Shown: positions 10,130-21,958, counted from the stretch's first letter. The stretch is 64,000 nt of DNA from Phytophthora sp. 'mugwort' (GCA_033558025.1 JAUCEF010000005.1:6510001-6574000); one strand, 5' to 3'. Notes: a model not told the origin generated them from the sequence alone. Program-made: numbers and translations.

Positions 10130-12254
10130 CTCCCACTCGACTCGATAGCCTTTGGTGCTTCGATGCCGAGCTTGCTCCGGAGACAGTCGAACTGCGCCGC
10201 TGGAATGGGCTTGGTCATCAGGTCCGCCAGCATGTCTTGCGTCGGACAGTACTCGAGCACCACTTCTCCGTCCTCGACCTTCTCGCGCACGAAGTGGTAG
10301 CGAATGTCGATATGCTTGGTACGCTTGTGAAACTCGGGATTCTTGGCAAGCGCGATGGATCCTTGGTTGTCTTCGTAGATCTTGATCGCCTTGCCCTCTG
10401 TGGTTTCGCCTATCTCGCACAGAAACGCCTTGAGCCACACGGCCTCCTGTGTTGCCTCCGATAGCGCCATGTACTCGGCTTCCGTCGACGATAGTGCCAT
10501 CGTCCTCTGCTTCTTGCTGCGCCAGCTCACGCATCCACCGCTCATTATGAACGCGTATCCGCTCGTGCTGCGGCGCGACTCCACATCACCCGCCCAGTCC
10601 GCATCCGAGTAGCCGCAGACGCCGTCTTGGTCCTTGGTGCGAAACTCGATGCCGTACGTCGCCGTGCCTTGGATGTAGCGGAGGACGCGCTTGAGTGCTT
10701 GCCAGTGCGTGGGGCATGGGTCTGCAGCGAACTGACTCAGTGTGCCCACTGCCGCAGCCAGATCCGGTCGGGTGCCCACCATCAAGTACATGAGGCAGCC
10801 CACGGCGTTCCGGTAAGGCACGCCTGCCATGGTGTCATCATGCTTGCATCCGCCGTCGCACATAGCCTTGGTCAGCTTGAGTCCGGGATCCTGCGGCGTT
10901 TTCACGGGCTTGCTGTTCTCCATGCTGAACTTGCTCAGGATGCTCCGCGCGAACTTGGTCTGCCGCATGGTCACCTCGCCAGCCTTGATGTCTTGCTTAA
11001 TCTCCATTCCGAGAAAGTAGCTCAGCTCGCCTAGGTCCGTCATCTCGAACCGCTTGCTTAGTGCGCTCTTGGTAGCCTTGAGCATGTCGTCATCACTGCT
11101 CGCAATCACCAGGTCGTCCACGTACAGCACCACGAGCACCATGCTGTCGTCGTTGCGCTTGACGTAGACGCAGTGGTCGGTCTCGCACTTGTCGAAGTCC
11201 AGCTTGAGCATGAAGTCGTCGATGGTGTGGTTCCACATGCGCGGCGACTGCTTGAGACCGTAGAGCGCGCGCTTGAGCTTGCACACATGATTCGGGCGTC
11301 CTTCGCTTATGTATCCGTCCGGCTGCTGCATGTAGATGTCTTCATCCAGGACGCCGTTAAGAAAGGCTGTCTTAACATCCATCTGGTGCAGCTTGAGCCC
11401 GTACTTGGCAGCCATCGCTAGCACGATTCGGATGGACGTGAACTTGGCCACGGGCGCGAAGGTCTCGTCGTAGTCGATGCCGTGCTTCTGCGAGAAGCCC
11501 TTAGCCACCAGGCGCGCCTTGTATCGTTCGATCTCGCCGGCTGGGTTCTCCTTCACGCGAAAGACCCATCGACAGCCGATGGCCTTGCGTCCCTTGGGCA
11601 GCGGTACCACGTCCCATGTGTCGTTCTTGCGCAGCGAGTCGTACTCCGAGTCACAGGCCTCCTTCCATTTGCGTGCGTCGCTGGATTCCATCGCCGACTT
11701 GAACGTGGTCGGCATTTCTCCCACTGAATCCACGACGTACGCCGCCTCGAAGCTCTTGTCGTTGTCTCGAGCCATGGCAGACATCTCATCCAGGCCTTGG
11801 CGTCGATTCTCTGACGCGTATCGCTTGGCACTCGGGGTCTCCACCGCTTCCTCCAGCGACTGTGTCCGCGGGTGTCTCTTGCTGCCGGGCAAGAATTCAT
11901 CATCCCGCGCAGTCTCTTCATCTTCGTCGTCCGATGCCGACTGTTCATCTTTGTCCGTGGTGCCTTCTTCCGCATCTTGAAGGTCCACCAGCGCCCCCTT
12001 GGGTTTGTAGTCGCGTCTTCCACCGTCGAAGACGTCTTCCATGAACTGTGCATCGCGGCTCACCAGCACGCGACCACTCTCGATCTCCTCGAACCGATAC
12101 GCTTTCTCGTGGTCCGAGTACCCCAGGAACCTGCATCGCACCGATCGCGCATCCAGCTTGGTTCGCTTCTCCTTCGCCACATGCATGTAGGCGTGGCAAC
12201 CGAAGACTTTGAGGTTGGCCAGCAATGGTTTCTTGGCAGTCCACAACTCGTACG
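10087..12254 (-). pseudogene. Copia family B pol, integrase C-terminus to RNase H
   Basis: A long uninterrupted frame missing its 5' part because the plus-strand A LTR starts at 12255. It contains the integrase C-terminal region (LKVFGCHAYMHV, FLGYSDHEKAYR), an acidic linker, RT (GCRWVFRVKENPAGE, YKARLVAKGFSQKHG, YGLKQSPRMWN, YVDDLVIASSD) and RNase H (YSDADWAGD, LSSTEAEYMALSEA, YEDNQGSIALAKNP). The stop lies inside the LTR, as in the element at 1213-5855. The absence of any stop over more than 700 codons suggests that decay is recent or that the parent family is still active. Confidence 0.9.
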
Positions 12255-12604
12255 TATTGACGGTTACCGGTTTGGTATCAGTTATTAGCCGTGAACCGGT
12301 TAACCCGAACCGGTCCAATCCGAACCCACGTTGATTATGGTGATTACGGTAAGTTGTTTACGCCACCGATGATTAGACGAGTAGGATGATTGGACGAACA
12401 CCGGTGAGTGATGGTTGATTAGATGCACTAGGTGATAGGACGCAGGGTCGCGTGTCTATAACAGTAGGGTGTAAGCTCCAACAATTCAATCACTTTCGAA
12501 TCTTCATTCTACCCCTCAAGTGCCTTCGCTCCGGTCCCGCCGTCTGCGACGTCCCTCCCTCCGCTTCGTACAAGCTTCGTGTCCAAGATCCATACCTTTC
12601 ATCA
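12255..12604 (+). repeat. LTR of copia family A, plus-strand copy
   Basis: It begins near TATTGACGG (the expected TGTTG is mutated) and ends TTTCATCA, followed by the primer-binding site. It is homologous to 8862-9218 in inverted orientation. Boundaries are good to a few bases. Confidence 0.72.
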
Positions 12605-12616
12605 GGTTATGAGCCC
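12605..12616 (+). other. Primer-binding site of A copy, half-tRNA-iMet type
   Basis: GGTTATGAGCCC follows the LTR directly, the third occurrence of this site in the composite. Confidence 0.75.
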
Positions 12617-12623
12617 AAGCACC

Positions 12624-13675
12624 ATGTCCTCTGCCCAAGACGCCTCGACCAAGGTCTCCATTGACAAGTTCAACGGGGACAACTACGCGACGTGGAACCG
12701 CTACATGCGTGGCGTGTTCCTGACCAAGTCGACGTGGCATGTCGTGAACCGTGAGACGACGCCAAGCTACACGGACTCGCGGGCCAAGGACGACTACGTC
12801 AAGTTGAGCAACATCGCTTTCGGACTGATGTTGCTTCACATGGACGCCGACTACCATCATGTGGTCGATGACTGCGAGGAAGCATGGATCGCGTGGACGC
12901 GCTTGAAGACGCTGTACGGTGGATCGCAGAAGGCTGGTCGCATCTACCTGAAGCGACAGCTCTTCAGCATGGAGATGTCGGAAGGCGGCAATGTGTTGCA
13001 TCATTGCAATGATGTCCTGAACATCAGCGCCAAGCTCAGCAGCATCGGCGCCAAGATGGAGGACGAGGACGTGGCGATCTGCTTGCTGCGCAGTCTCCCC
13101 AAGAGCTACGAGAACGTCGTGCTGAACTTGGAGATGAGCAATGCAGAGTTGCGGTCGCAAGACGTTGTGAAGGTGCTCACGAACGAGCACATCAAGCGAC
13201 AAGGCGAGAAGACGGCGACGGTGAAGACTGAGAACGCGGCCAAGGCGTTCAACACCGACCGTGAGCCTCGCCAATGCACGTACTGCGGAAAATTGGGGCA
13301 TGTCATTGACAAGTGCTGGACCAAGTAGAAGGACGAGAACAGAGGGCCAAGACGCGGCGGCAACGGCCGTGGACGCGGGGCCAACAACATCCAGTGGAGA
13401 AACGACAGCGACGGCTACGACAACGACTACGATCGAGTGGCGTTCGCGGTTCCCTGGAATGTGGAGTTTCGACGGACAAGAATGTGTCCGGGATGTGGGC
13501 GGTCGACAGCGGTGCCACGCACCATATTTGCAACGACAAGTCCAAGTTCGCCAATTTGATCGAGCGAAGTGAAGGCGAACTTTCGGTGGCCGATGGCAAC
13601 AAGGCTGCCATCAAGGGTGTGGGGACCATCGTGGAAAGAGTGGTCCTGCCTAACGGCGACGAGGCCAATTCATAA
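12624..13675 (+). pseudogene. Copia family A gag-protease, nonsense and frameshift mutations
   Basis: The likely start is the ATG at 12624 ([16 protein letters not shown]). Gag is open through the CCHC knuckle ([14 protein letters not shown]) to a TAG at 13326-13328, which replaces a Gln codon still present in the minus-strand copy. Downstream, protease is readable in another frame ([13 protein letters not shown]), with a small deletion near 13480. It ends at 13675, earlier than its minus-strand relative. There is no integrase or RT. Confidence 0.87.
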
Positions 13676-14929
13676 AAGCATAGCAAGACCGTGTCATTTA
13701 GGCAAATCTCTATCTGCATGCTATGCGGTATCGGCGTACCTAATAAGTTGTCATGTTCGCAAAATCTTAGCCAGTTCATTTTGCAGGTCAGGCAGTATCA
13801 TTTGCCGCGCAGCAAGCATCCTTAGACGTCACTTGCTTACCTTGCACGCACTCAAGATGCCCGCCACCGCCAACCAAGTCGTCGACCGCCTCAACCGATA
13901 GTGGGAGTACGAGGCCGCAAACCTTTTTCGAGCACGAGAACTTTGGCGACATCACGTGACACCTAGAGGAAGAAGCAGCCGACTCAGCTACGCCTATCAT
14001 CGCTGAGTACGCATTTGAGCCGACTTCCTCTGTTGAATTATATTTCAGCTACACATGTAAGCAACTGTTTTCATGGGGTCAGACTTATTCCAGCAATAAC
14101 GGGCAATACAGAATTAGCGTCAAGTGCGAAAATCTGGCATCTGCAGTTGAAGGTGCTTATCTACTAGAACATCCATTCGATTCGGAATACATCTGATTAT
14201 CCGCAATAGTTTTCACCATACGACAATGCGACTTTTTGAGTCCGTTGCCTAATGGGAAACATTACGATGGCATGTCAGAGTTGATGACCGCGCTGTTTGA
14301 GGTCTGGGGGTCTACTCTCACTGCCTCTCTAGCAGTGGGAGTAGATCCCGGTGCACATACATGATAGAAAAAAATCAAGTATAACGGAATGACAGTTAGC
14401 GTTAGTAGTGAGTAGTGAGTCTACTAACGCTAACTGTCATTCCGTTATACTTGATTTTGGTATGGTCGTGCATGGCTGATCTGACCTGACGCAGTGACAA
14501 AAGCACTACTACGAATGTTGGATAGACGATGGGCTGGGCTGCGAAACGCAGTGTGTTATCGCTAATACCTTATTCATGCTAATCAGAGCTATATCGTATT
14601 TAAATAGTGCACGAATGCCCATAAAACTGAATGAGTTGCGGACACATCGTGAGTGGTCAATTTATTGTGGCGAGGAGCGCAACGTAGTCGATCCACGCTG
14701 CTAAAAACCGAACAATATTATTTTTTTAATTACGCCGATGAAAAGGAAGATAACACAAGAGGAAAGTACCAAGTTTCTAGTACGTGACCAGTAATTACGC
14801 CACGCCGTGAGTTTGGACCCGTCCGTTCGCATTCCCGCGATTAACAAGGGATTACCGATTTACGCAATAACCCCATTAAGCAAACCCTAGGCTGCTTCAA
14901 CAGCCATCGTCGAACACGGCAGCGAGCGA
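13676..14929. other. Spacer with a coding-like remnant and a perfect inverted repeat
   Basis: Around 13,930-14,200 a plus-strand frame with one internal stop reads like ordinary protein (it includes EEEAADSATPIIAEYAFEPT) but I cannot assign it. The rest is AT-rich, without genes, apart from the 38-bp inverted repeat listed separately. Confidence 0.4.
14371..14458. repeat. Perfect 38-bp inverted repeat with 12-base loop
   Basis: 14371-14408 is the exact reverse complement of 14421-14458, around the loop TGAGTAGTGAGT. Such a long perfect stem is typical of a fold-back element or of two terminal repeats brought together by an internal deletion. Confidence 0.92.
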
Positions 14930-14949
14930 CGCGGCGAACGCCATCTGTG

Positions 14950-15670
14950 CTGGTGACAGCGTGCCCAAATGGAACCATTAATAACCCGGTAGGAGGTGCG
15001 TTCCATACCGTCAAATTCAATGTCCCACCTGATCAGGATATGACTCTATGGGACAGTACTCAGATCCCGCCCTCCCCGTTGCCTCGTATTCAAGCTGTCC
15101 AAGCCTGCCGAAAAGATACTCAACAGCGCTGCGATCAAGTACCCTGCAGAGACGATCACCCTCAATGACCTCTGCGACGTCATCGAATCGTATCTGACGG
15201 AGTTCTCGAACACCTCAGATGCCGATAACAGCTTGTACGGGATCCAAGCCCAACCTAGCGTCCATCGCTTTTTACTGAACACCTCGGCTCCCGGTAACTA
15301 TCAGCATCTTCGCAGCAAGACGTTTGGCCACGCAGTACTCCGAATGATCTCCACGAAGCTAGACTCCTCGGTGAAGGACTACTCGCTCAAGAACAAGTTG
15401 GCCGAACTCTTCCCGGACGCCGACGACCTAAACCCAGAAGTCGTGCTGCAGAGCCTTTGCTCTACCCCAAACCAGTTCTGGCTCCAAACGCGACTGGCCG
15501 AGTTTGATCTTGCGTTGCAAGTGATTGCTCCAAGCATCTATATGGATCCGGTCAAGGTCTGCGCTCTAATCCAACAAGAAGTTACTACACTGCCCCATCC
15601 GATGTGGCACCTCTGGGACGATCCCACCCTAGGGGTACTGGTAATCGCCGTTGGCAACTCGACTCCTTGA
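14950..15670 (+). pseudogene. LINE 5' coding region, ORF1-like
   Basis: Two frames together give an alpha-helical, soluble-looking sequence (DLCDVIESYLTEFSN, then HRFLLNTSAPGNYQ, LAELFPDADDLNPE). It lies in the ORF1 position upstream of the endonuclease. I do not recognise an RRM or zinc knuckle, and the assignment rests on position. Confidence 0.5.
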
Positions 15671-15874
15671 TGGCCCGTTGCTGGACGACTTACGCCAATG
15701 CATCGCTGATCTCCAGCAAGCGGCTTCGGCAGTAGCCAACTCGGGTAGCCCTTCTCTCTAATGGGAATTGGGCCCTGAGAGGGTTCTCGCTGAACGCTAA
15801 CGGCATGAACCGGACCTCAAGGAGCTCCCTGCAGTACTTCTCTAAGACCTTTCACATGATCGGTCTTCAGGGAC

Positions 15875-16812
15875 GTGCTTCACTGGGCCCTTCAACTACC
15901 AGCGCTTGAAATAGATCTGAGGCAAACCTCGCGGTTTAATTCCAGCTTTTGGTCGCAAGAACATATGACTACATACACAGGGCACGCTGGTGTGGTCTTA
16001 CTACTCACACCAACATGCCCTGTTCAACATATCCAAGACGTTACCCTCCGTCATGTTAGCTCGGCTGATATGATGGATCGGTACTTACTACTACGCGGCA
16101 CTCTGGACTTGAAAGAGATGTACATTCATGTGGTGTATGCCCCCGTTAAAGGCCAGAAGCGGCCAACCTTCTTTAAGCACCTTCCAAGAGACCTCGACGA
16201 TGATGTGCTGCACATTGTCATGGACGACTTCAACACGGTGATGTCAAGCCAACCACACCGACCAGAATCGGTCGCGGGGACGAACCGAGCTGCTGGATTG
16301 GATGCAAGCTATCAACGTTGTGGATGCATGGCGCCTGGAACATCCGACGCTCTGTCGAGTTCACCAGCCCCAACTCTAGCTCAAGGTTAGACTACGTGAT
16401 GCTAAGCTCCCAGCGCTTCCACTCGGCCATGCAGGGCATTCTGCACGACTTTCGCAATCGCTCCAATATGGGTGACCACTGCGGCATCGACTTTCGACTC
16501 GGATCTGCTGTCTTTCGGCCGGCTAAGAGACCCCCCTGGCCAGAATGGGTCATCCAGCTTCATGAAGCGCAGCAGTATCTCCAAGAATCGCTGATCAAGT
16601 TGGCAAACATGATCCATACACCAACGGACTCCCACTACAACCCGGGCTGCCTACTCGACGAGCACAAGCGTCGCGACAACATCTTCCTGCACGAGTTATT
16701 TGAATCCCGGAAGAATGCTCGCCAGCGCGAACTAGAGGAACTGCACCTGGAAATTAATATCTGCAGCACCGCCAAGCGACGGAGCCTACCGATGATCAAC
16801 GCCGACGGCTGA
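15875..16812 (+). pseudogene. LINE AP-type endonuclease, frameshifted
   Basis: Endonuclease signatures are recognisable although altered: MDDFNTVMSS at the usual GDFN position, SRLDYVMLSS for the RxDYI motif, and GDHCGIDF for the SDH motif. The frame changes near 16320-16380. The N-terminal part of the nuclease before 15875 is not cleanly readable. The Gly-to-Asp change in GDFN and the missing Ser of SDH mean this copy would be inactive even if the frame were whole. Confidence 0.75.
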
Positions 16813-17049
16813 CTGAAAAGAGGGCACTACTGGAGGTCAAGATGAAGGTGAGGTTCTACGCATCGAAGAAAAAGTTTGCCTCCGACCTCCATGATTCTGA
16901 GCGAGGTACCAAGTACTTCTTCCGACCGCCACAGATCCTGCACAACACTCCGATTCCTGTTAATTCGCCGGAGGAGTTGGAAGTCATGTGCCAGGAGTTC
17001 AACCAGTTTGGTCCCCGGGATCTATCGTTCACCTTCAAGGGAGTTCCAT

Positions 17050-18330
17050 CATGACAAGCCGAAATGGGATCGCATCAAGCTGGCCCAGATCCTTCAACAC
17101 ACGACCAAGCAACTGACGCCGAAGCGAGCTGCCTATCTTGACAGTCCACTCACAGCAAATGACTTCTACTGGGCTATCAAGCATACGTCGTCGGGGAAGG
17201 CACCAGGACCCGATGGGTTACCCCTGGCCTACTACCTAACTGATGTGCCACTTTGGAGCCGTATCCTGGAGATTGTCTACGCGGCTCAACTGGAGAAAGG
17301 CAGGATGTCCAAGTTCCAGCGTTGCGGCCAAGTCTGCTTGCTATACAAGAAGGGAGACCGTAAAGAGCCTGGGGACTACAGACCCATTACCCTCCTCAAC
17401 GTCGATGCCAAGCTGGGCCCCAAGATACTGGCATACCGTCTGTGAACTGTCTTAGATAGTCTCCTATTCTCTGACCAGTATGGTTTCGTGCCTGGGCGCG
17501 ATACTCTTCATGCTCATCTGCGGCTTCAAGCACTCATGAAAGTGTATGAAGACGATGACGCGGTGGCTGGTGCTATCTTGATTGACTTTGCCAAGACCTT
17601 CGACAGCGTGGTGTGGGATGCTCTTGACATGATCCTCGAGCACTTCCGCTTCGGCGAAGTGATTCGTCGCTGGGTACGCGTGATGTTTCCTGGGACTTGG
17701 TGGCGCTACTATTCAACGGTAGTCCACTTTCGCCCTTTGAATTAGGGAGAGGCGTGCGGCAAGGAGACCCTCTGTCCCCGGGTCTGTTCGTGCTTTACGC
17801 GGAACCATTGCTGAACTTAATTCGCGCCAAGATGAAGGATGCCGGACTTCGGTGTGGAGACTCTTCGGTGGTCCATACAGTTATCAGCTTTGCTGATGAC
17901 TGCACTGGACTACTGAGGGACCTGCGGGATACTCAGCGTCTACTGGACTTGGTGGATCTCTTCTGTGAGGCATCGGGCATGGAGCTGAACAAGAACAAGA
18001 CCGTGGTGCTGCCGTTCCACCCCTCAAACAGTGAAACCGACAGCATCCGTGAGGCACTACAGCAATTGGGACTAAAAGCTGTTGGGAACAACGACTCGGC
18101 CAAACTGCTTGGTATGTACTACGGTCCCAAGCTCACAGACGCGGCACGGCTACAGCACATATTGGCGGACATGCAGACAAAGTGTTCACTGTGGAAGTAC
18201 CGGGCACGCACTCTGCGAGGACAGTGGCCATCCTACAACAAATCATCTTGCCTGTTCTCTGGTACACGGCCAGTGTCTGCTACACACCTGAAACTGGTTT
18301 TCAAGACCAAGTCCAGAACATGATAGTACG
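17050..18330 (+). pseudogene. LINE reverse transcriptase, interrupted
   Basis: RT blocks are in order: SSGKAPGPDGLPLAYY, YKKGDRKEPGDYRPITLL, YGFVPGRDT, LIDFAKTFDSV (DxxKAFD block), RGVRQGDPLSPGLF and the catalytic FADD (VISFADDCTGLL). A TGA at 17443-17445 and a frameshift near 17700 break it. The FADD form replaces the more usual YADD and is common in L1-like elements. Confidence 0.88.
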
Positions 18331-18627
18331 GTTCATGACCCAGTCTTCTACGTCGAACATCGTGCCCCGAGCTTGGTGGACGTAGCCCATGCACATGGGA
18401 GACCTCGGCTTAACGACTGTGAAAACGATGATCGAGGGACTCCAACTACACATGCTCTGCAAGCTGCTCATGGCCGTACGCCAGTCACCGGATGATGTAC
18501 CCTCATAGGCCGCCCCAGCCATTGCGCTGTTTGACTCCGTGATGAAACCTTGGGGACGCGACTTTGACATCTTGTACGCACCGGTCTGGAACAGCCCTCA
18601 TCATGTGGTGTCTCGACGGCTAAGACG

Positions 18628-19958
18628 ATGGAGACCGCTTGGTTGTATTGGCACCATGTTCTCTTCCTTTGGAACACCAAACTGCGCCCCAAGATCACTC
18701 GCAACATGACCAAGTTTGGCAAGTTGACAATGCCGCTGCTGGACAATGTGGATATCACGACTGCAACCAAGATGCCCAAGACCCTGCGAGCCGCAAACCT
18801 GGGCATTGTCCAAGACCTTATTTGCTTAAAGATTTATCGGATATCTGACTTGTTTGAGCTTAGTGGATACCCGCCTCAAGCCACCAAGCTATCCCAAGTC
18901 ATCCGTGAGCATGGCCAGCCTGGGCGTGCTAACAGCGTGAGCTTCTGTGGTTCTTTCTTAACTAAGATTGACTCGCTGTTACGACCGTTGGCCAAATTGC
19001 CCATTGGACCCCGCCCCAAGCCACACTACGGCTGCGCACTCCATACTTGGAGCTTCAGTGGCTATGAAGTCGCTGATCTCACGGTGTCGTTAATACGCAA
19101 GCTCCTGGTTCAGTACAAGGTACCCGGCCTGCCAGTGACCGCACTTGGCCTTGAACGAGCGCCTCCCGCAAATATATGGGGCTGGGACCTAAAGATGAAC
19201 AAGCACGTACTACCAGTGAACGCGGACTTGCTGTGCAGACTTCAGCACAACGCACTTTGGGTGGGCTTTAGGCTGCAGCACATGCAAGGCGCTATGACTC
19301 GCTGCCATTATGGGTGTGGAGTCATTGAAACCGTCTCCCATATCTTTTGGTATTGTGAATTTGCGGGCAGCCGTATGGGCGGAATGGCTTGAGGTGTTCC
19401 ATCAGTGGTTTGAGTCTCCCATTGAATGGGCGACTGTGGTCTACTTCGCGGACATCATGCCTACGCCCCGAGCCAAAAAGGACTTTGGTTACAGCCTCTT
19501 TGCGGTCTTCCACATAGTGAGAGTTGATACTTCGCTGCCTATGGACGCACCGCAATGACATCCGCTTCCACGAGTCTGAACCAAGTCTCATCGGCGTCAA
19601 GGCTCGGGTGCACGCCCTGATTGACCTTCATGTTGCTGCCTTATGGCAGGCAACCCAGGCGCAAGCAATAAGACTGTCATCGCAGGTGAGTAGGCAACCA
19701 CACACCTTATTGCGAGGACTGCCTGTGTCGGCACCCTTCAACGACAATGGCCCAAGCGACCACGAGGCGGAAGCCCGTCAGTGGGACTCCTTACTCGCGG
19801 ACATGTTGAACCACGACAGGGAAGAGACGTCCGGAGCGTTGGCGCCCTTCACGACTGCAGGTCTAAGCGATCGCGGGGTGGAAAGCCGTCAGCGGGGCTC
19901 CTTTCCAGCGGCCATGTTAAACCGTAGCCGGGAAAAGACGCCTGTGGCCCGAAGGTAA
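18628..19958 (+). pseudogene. LINE C-terminal region with CCHC motif
   Basis: The C-terminal part has C-x3-C-x7-H-x4-C (from CHYGCGVIETVSHIFWYC, near 19303-19356) and, after a frameshift, CLWTHRNDIRFHES, which resembles the end of the L1-like ORF2. The frame ends at 19958. Confidence 0.72.
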
Positions 19959-20523
19959 GGCCACAAGCTCAAGGCTTCATCCTGATGTCTTACAATCCGC
20001 CGCCGGCGTGCTCGGCCATTACTGGCTTCAGTCTCCACCACTTTCACGCCCATACGCCAAGTTCCCGGCTCCATTTGCCGATCGCTTAGCGGGCGTTGCC
20101 TTATGTCTGCTGTACCCGAAGGCGGTGTGGAGTTTTGAACCCAGGCGGGGGCCCACGTTGGCGGACAGGCGGGTGAAGAACGCGACACGCTACGACGCTT
20201 ACGCGTGTTATGGCATGCACGACATCACTGGACTACTCTTTGGATCGAGGTCTAGAGCGGCGCCACACTCCCGAGTCGCGCGTTCTACCAGGCCTACAAG
20301 TCCATGAGACGACGAATGGGAGGCTTTGCCCCTCTAGACCACGACCCGCATCTCTCCTACTGAAGTGCCCGGTCAAGCAGTCTCAAGAACTACCGGGTCT
20401 AACCGTGCTTCCAGGCCTACAGCCCATGAGACGGCGCCCAGTAGCCCCCAAGACCACCAGTCCAGTCACAAGACCAGATATCCCAACCTTCGCGGCCAAA
20501 CCCCAACCATCGTCCGAAAGGTC
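19959..20523. other. LINE tail or unrelated spacer with a short direct repeat
   Basis: No gene seen. A degenerate direct repeat occurs twice about 120 bp apart (20286 and 20408, each starting CCAGGCCTACA and continuing CCATGAGACG). This may be LINE 3' UTR. Confidence 0.4.
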
Positions 20524-20598
20524 TGGTCGGCCCGGGGATTGAACCCTGGCCGCTTCCGTCCGACACTGGATGCTTAACCAGCTGAGCTATCTGAGCTC
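20524..20598 (-). repeat. tRNA-derived SINE head or tRNA pseudogene
   Basis: The minus strand has an intact RNA polymerase III A box (TAGCTCAGCTGG, 20578-20589) and B box (GGGTTCAATCCCC, 20534-20546). A D-arm and an imperfect T-arm can be drawn, but the two halves of the acceptor stem do not pair. It is therefore not a working tRNA and is better read as a tRNA-derived SINE head. Confidence 0.65.
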
Positions 20599-21261
20599 AC
20601 TAGAAGTAGGTGGCTTACCACCACCTGGTTCATCGGGTTATACTTGGCTTTTGTATAGATCCCATCGAAAAGGTCCTGCGAATGTCCAACTCGGCCCAGA
20701 GGCGTCTCGGGACGTCCACCAATTTCCTCCTGGACACTAAAATGGGTCTTTCATGGTACCCACTTTCAAGAAAATAAACCTTTTTTGGACACCAATTGGA
20801 TACTTCGTACCCAAGTTTTGGGTCCACATGACCCAAATCGATCCCAAATAGCAAATAGGGTAGCTAAGTAGGTTGCTTACTAACCTTAAAGTGTAATGTA
20901 TTTTTGTTATCCATACCGTCAAAATTCCCACTCTGTCTGGCCAATTCGAACCAGTACCGGTAATATAGCAAATCCGTTTTGTGACTACTGTTCTCCGCAC
21001 TACACAAACACCACCGCTGCCACGTACCATTCAGCGGGTTGGAGCAGCAGAGAGCACGACAGCAAGCGACGAAGCGCCAGCAGCTGACGCCGCCGTCGCG
21101 CAGTCAGCTACTGGCGCTTCGTCGCTTGCTATCAGACCATGGCCTGGCCACCGTCAGGTAGATTTCATCGGTCAGAAGCTGCTCAAGTGGGGTGCCAAAC
21201 CAAGCGCGAGGATGTGTACGCTGGACAAGGGCCCGTTAGCGCCACCTTCCCTCGCCTTGTG
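20599..21261. other. Spacer, no gene
   Basis: No supported gene. 21050-21130 carries an imperfect inverted repeat around GCAAGCGACGAAGCGCCAG and its complement. Confidence 0.4.
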
Positions 21262-21620
21262 TGTATGTATGTGATTATGGTGTCTCTCTCGCTTGCGTAT
21301 CCTGCTGTGTCTCTGTGTTAATCTCACAAGACGGTGCCTCTCGATGGTGGAGCAGCTTCGGCTGCAGCCGGTTCGAAACCGGCCATCGTCTTCATTTAAT
21401 TATGCTTATTATTGATGTGCATTATTGTATGAGAGGACATATATACGGCCACCCTCCCTCGCCTTGTGTGATGTGTGTTCATATGGTGCCTCCCCCTTTG
21501 CGCATGCTCCTTCTACTGCCCGTGGCGCAGCAATTGCTCTGTGTTAACTCCCGTGATGGTCCGGTTCAAAACCGGTCATCGTCTTCATTTAACTATGCTT
21601 TATTCGTTTGCATTATTGTG
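21262..21620 (+). repeat. Two related tRNA-derived SINE-like units
   Basis: Two homologous blocks (about 21262-21420 and 21475-21620) share a TGTGTTAA region, a B-box-like core (GGTTCGAAACC at 21370-21380; CCGGTTCAAAACCGG at 21561-21575) and the downstream block CATCGTCTTCATTTAA. The second also has GTGGCGCAGCAATTG, an A-box-like sequence. The repetition plus promoter-like boxes suggests a short interspersed family. Confidence 0.6.
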
Positions 21621-21744
21621 TGAAGGTTATTGCATGTTTTGCGTTATTGTATTCAGGTTATGTTGTGTGTCTTGAAGCGCGGGTCGCGAGGCGTACCAGC
21701 GAAACAGCACCAGGCCGCTGCCCACTATGTTTGCTGCGACTAAC

Positions 21745-21840
21745 CTATGTTCATGGAGCTCGATAGGCTGAGCACTAGGCCTTCGGCCCTGATGGTGTGG
21801 GTTCGAGTTCTGTCGTGGGTTATGAGTATTTATATTGTGT
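21745..21840 (+). repeat. Third tRNA-like unit
   Basis: GAGCTCGATAGGCTGAGC can form a D-arm, followed by CCTTCGGCCCTGATG and a B-box-like GGGTTCGAGTTC. The middle part resembles the tRNA-like gene at 59765-59836 (TTTCGGCCCTGAGATG), suggesting a common tRNA ancestor. Confidence 0.5.
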
Positions 21841-21958
21841 ATGTTTGGGCGTGTAGGCTGGCTATTTATGTGCGCAAGCTTCGCGAGCATAATGCATGTA
21901 TTGTATGTATGCAATCATGAACAGCTAAGTATTTCATTTGCAGGTAAACAAATAACCA

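Larger units (their letters stand above)
7650..13675. mobile_element. Nested copia composite: inverted A copies flanking a B core
   Basis: On the minus strand the core reads B-pol (12254-10087), B-LTR (10129-9817), B-gag (9764-9219). On its left is a second family, A, on the minus strand (LTR 9218-8862, gag-protease to 7650). On its right is another A copy on the plus strand (LTR 12255-12604, gag-protease to about 13675). Both A copies lose everything after the protease region, and both A LTRs begin exactly where B coding sequence stops. The simplest reading is two independent A insertions into an older B sequence followed by 3' truncation. The two A copies are homologous but clearly diverged, so this is not a fresh inverted duplication. 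Confidence 0.8.
14930..19958 (+). mobile_element. Degraded L1-like non-LTR retrotransposon (LINE)
   Basis: A plus-strand series of fragments in order: an ORF1-like or linker protein, an AP-type endonuclease, a reverse transcriptase and a C-terminal zinc-knuckle region. They are joined by frameshifts and stops. There are no LTRs. The C-terminal motif C-x3-C-x7-H-x4-C is the L1-type spacing. I see no clear poly-A tail or target duplication, so both ends are approximate. Confidence 0.85.

Noticed and set aside
20524..20598. Functional tRNA gene
   Set aside because: The A and B boxes are intact but the acceptor arms do not pair, so it is treated as a SINE head or pseudogene.
21262..21620. CRISPR-like or tandem satellite array
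   Set aside because: Only two diverged units, with tRNA-type promoter boxes, in a eukaryotic context. They fit SINE copies.
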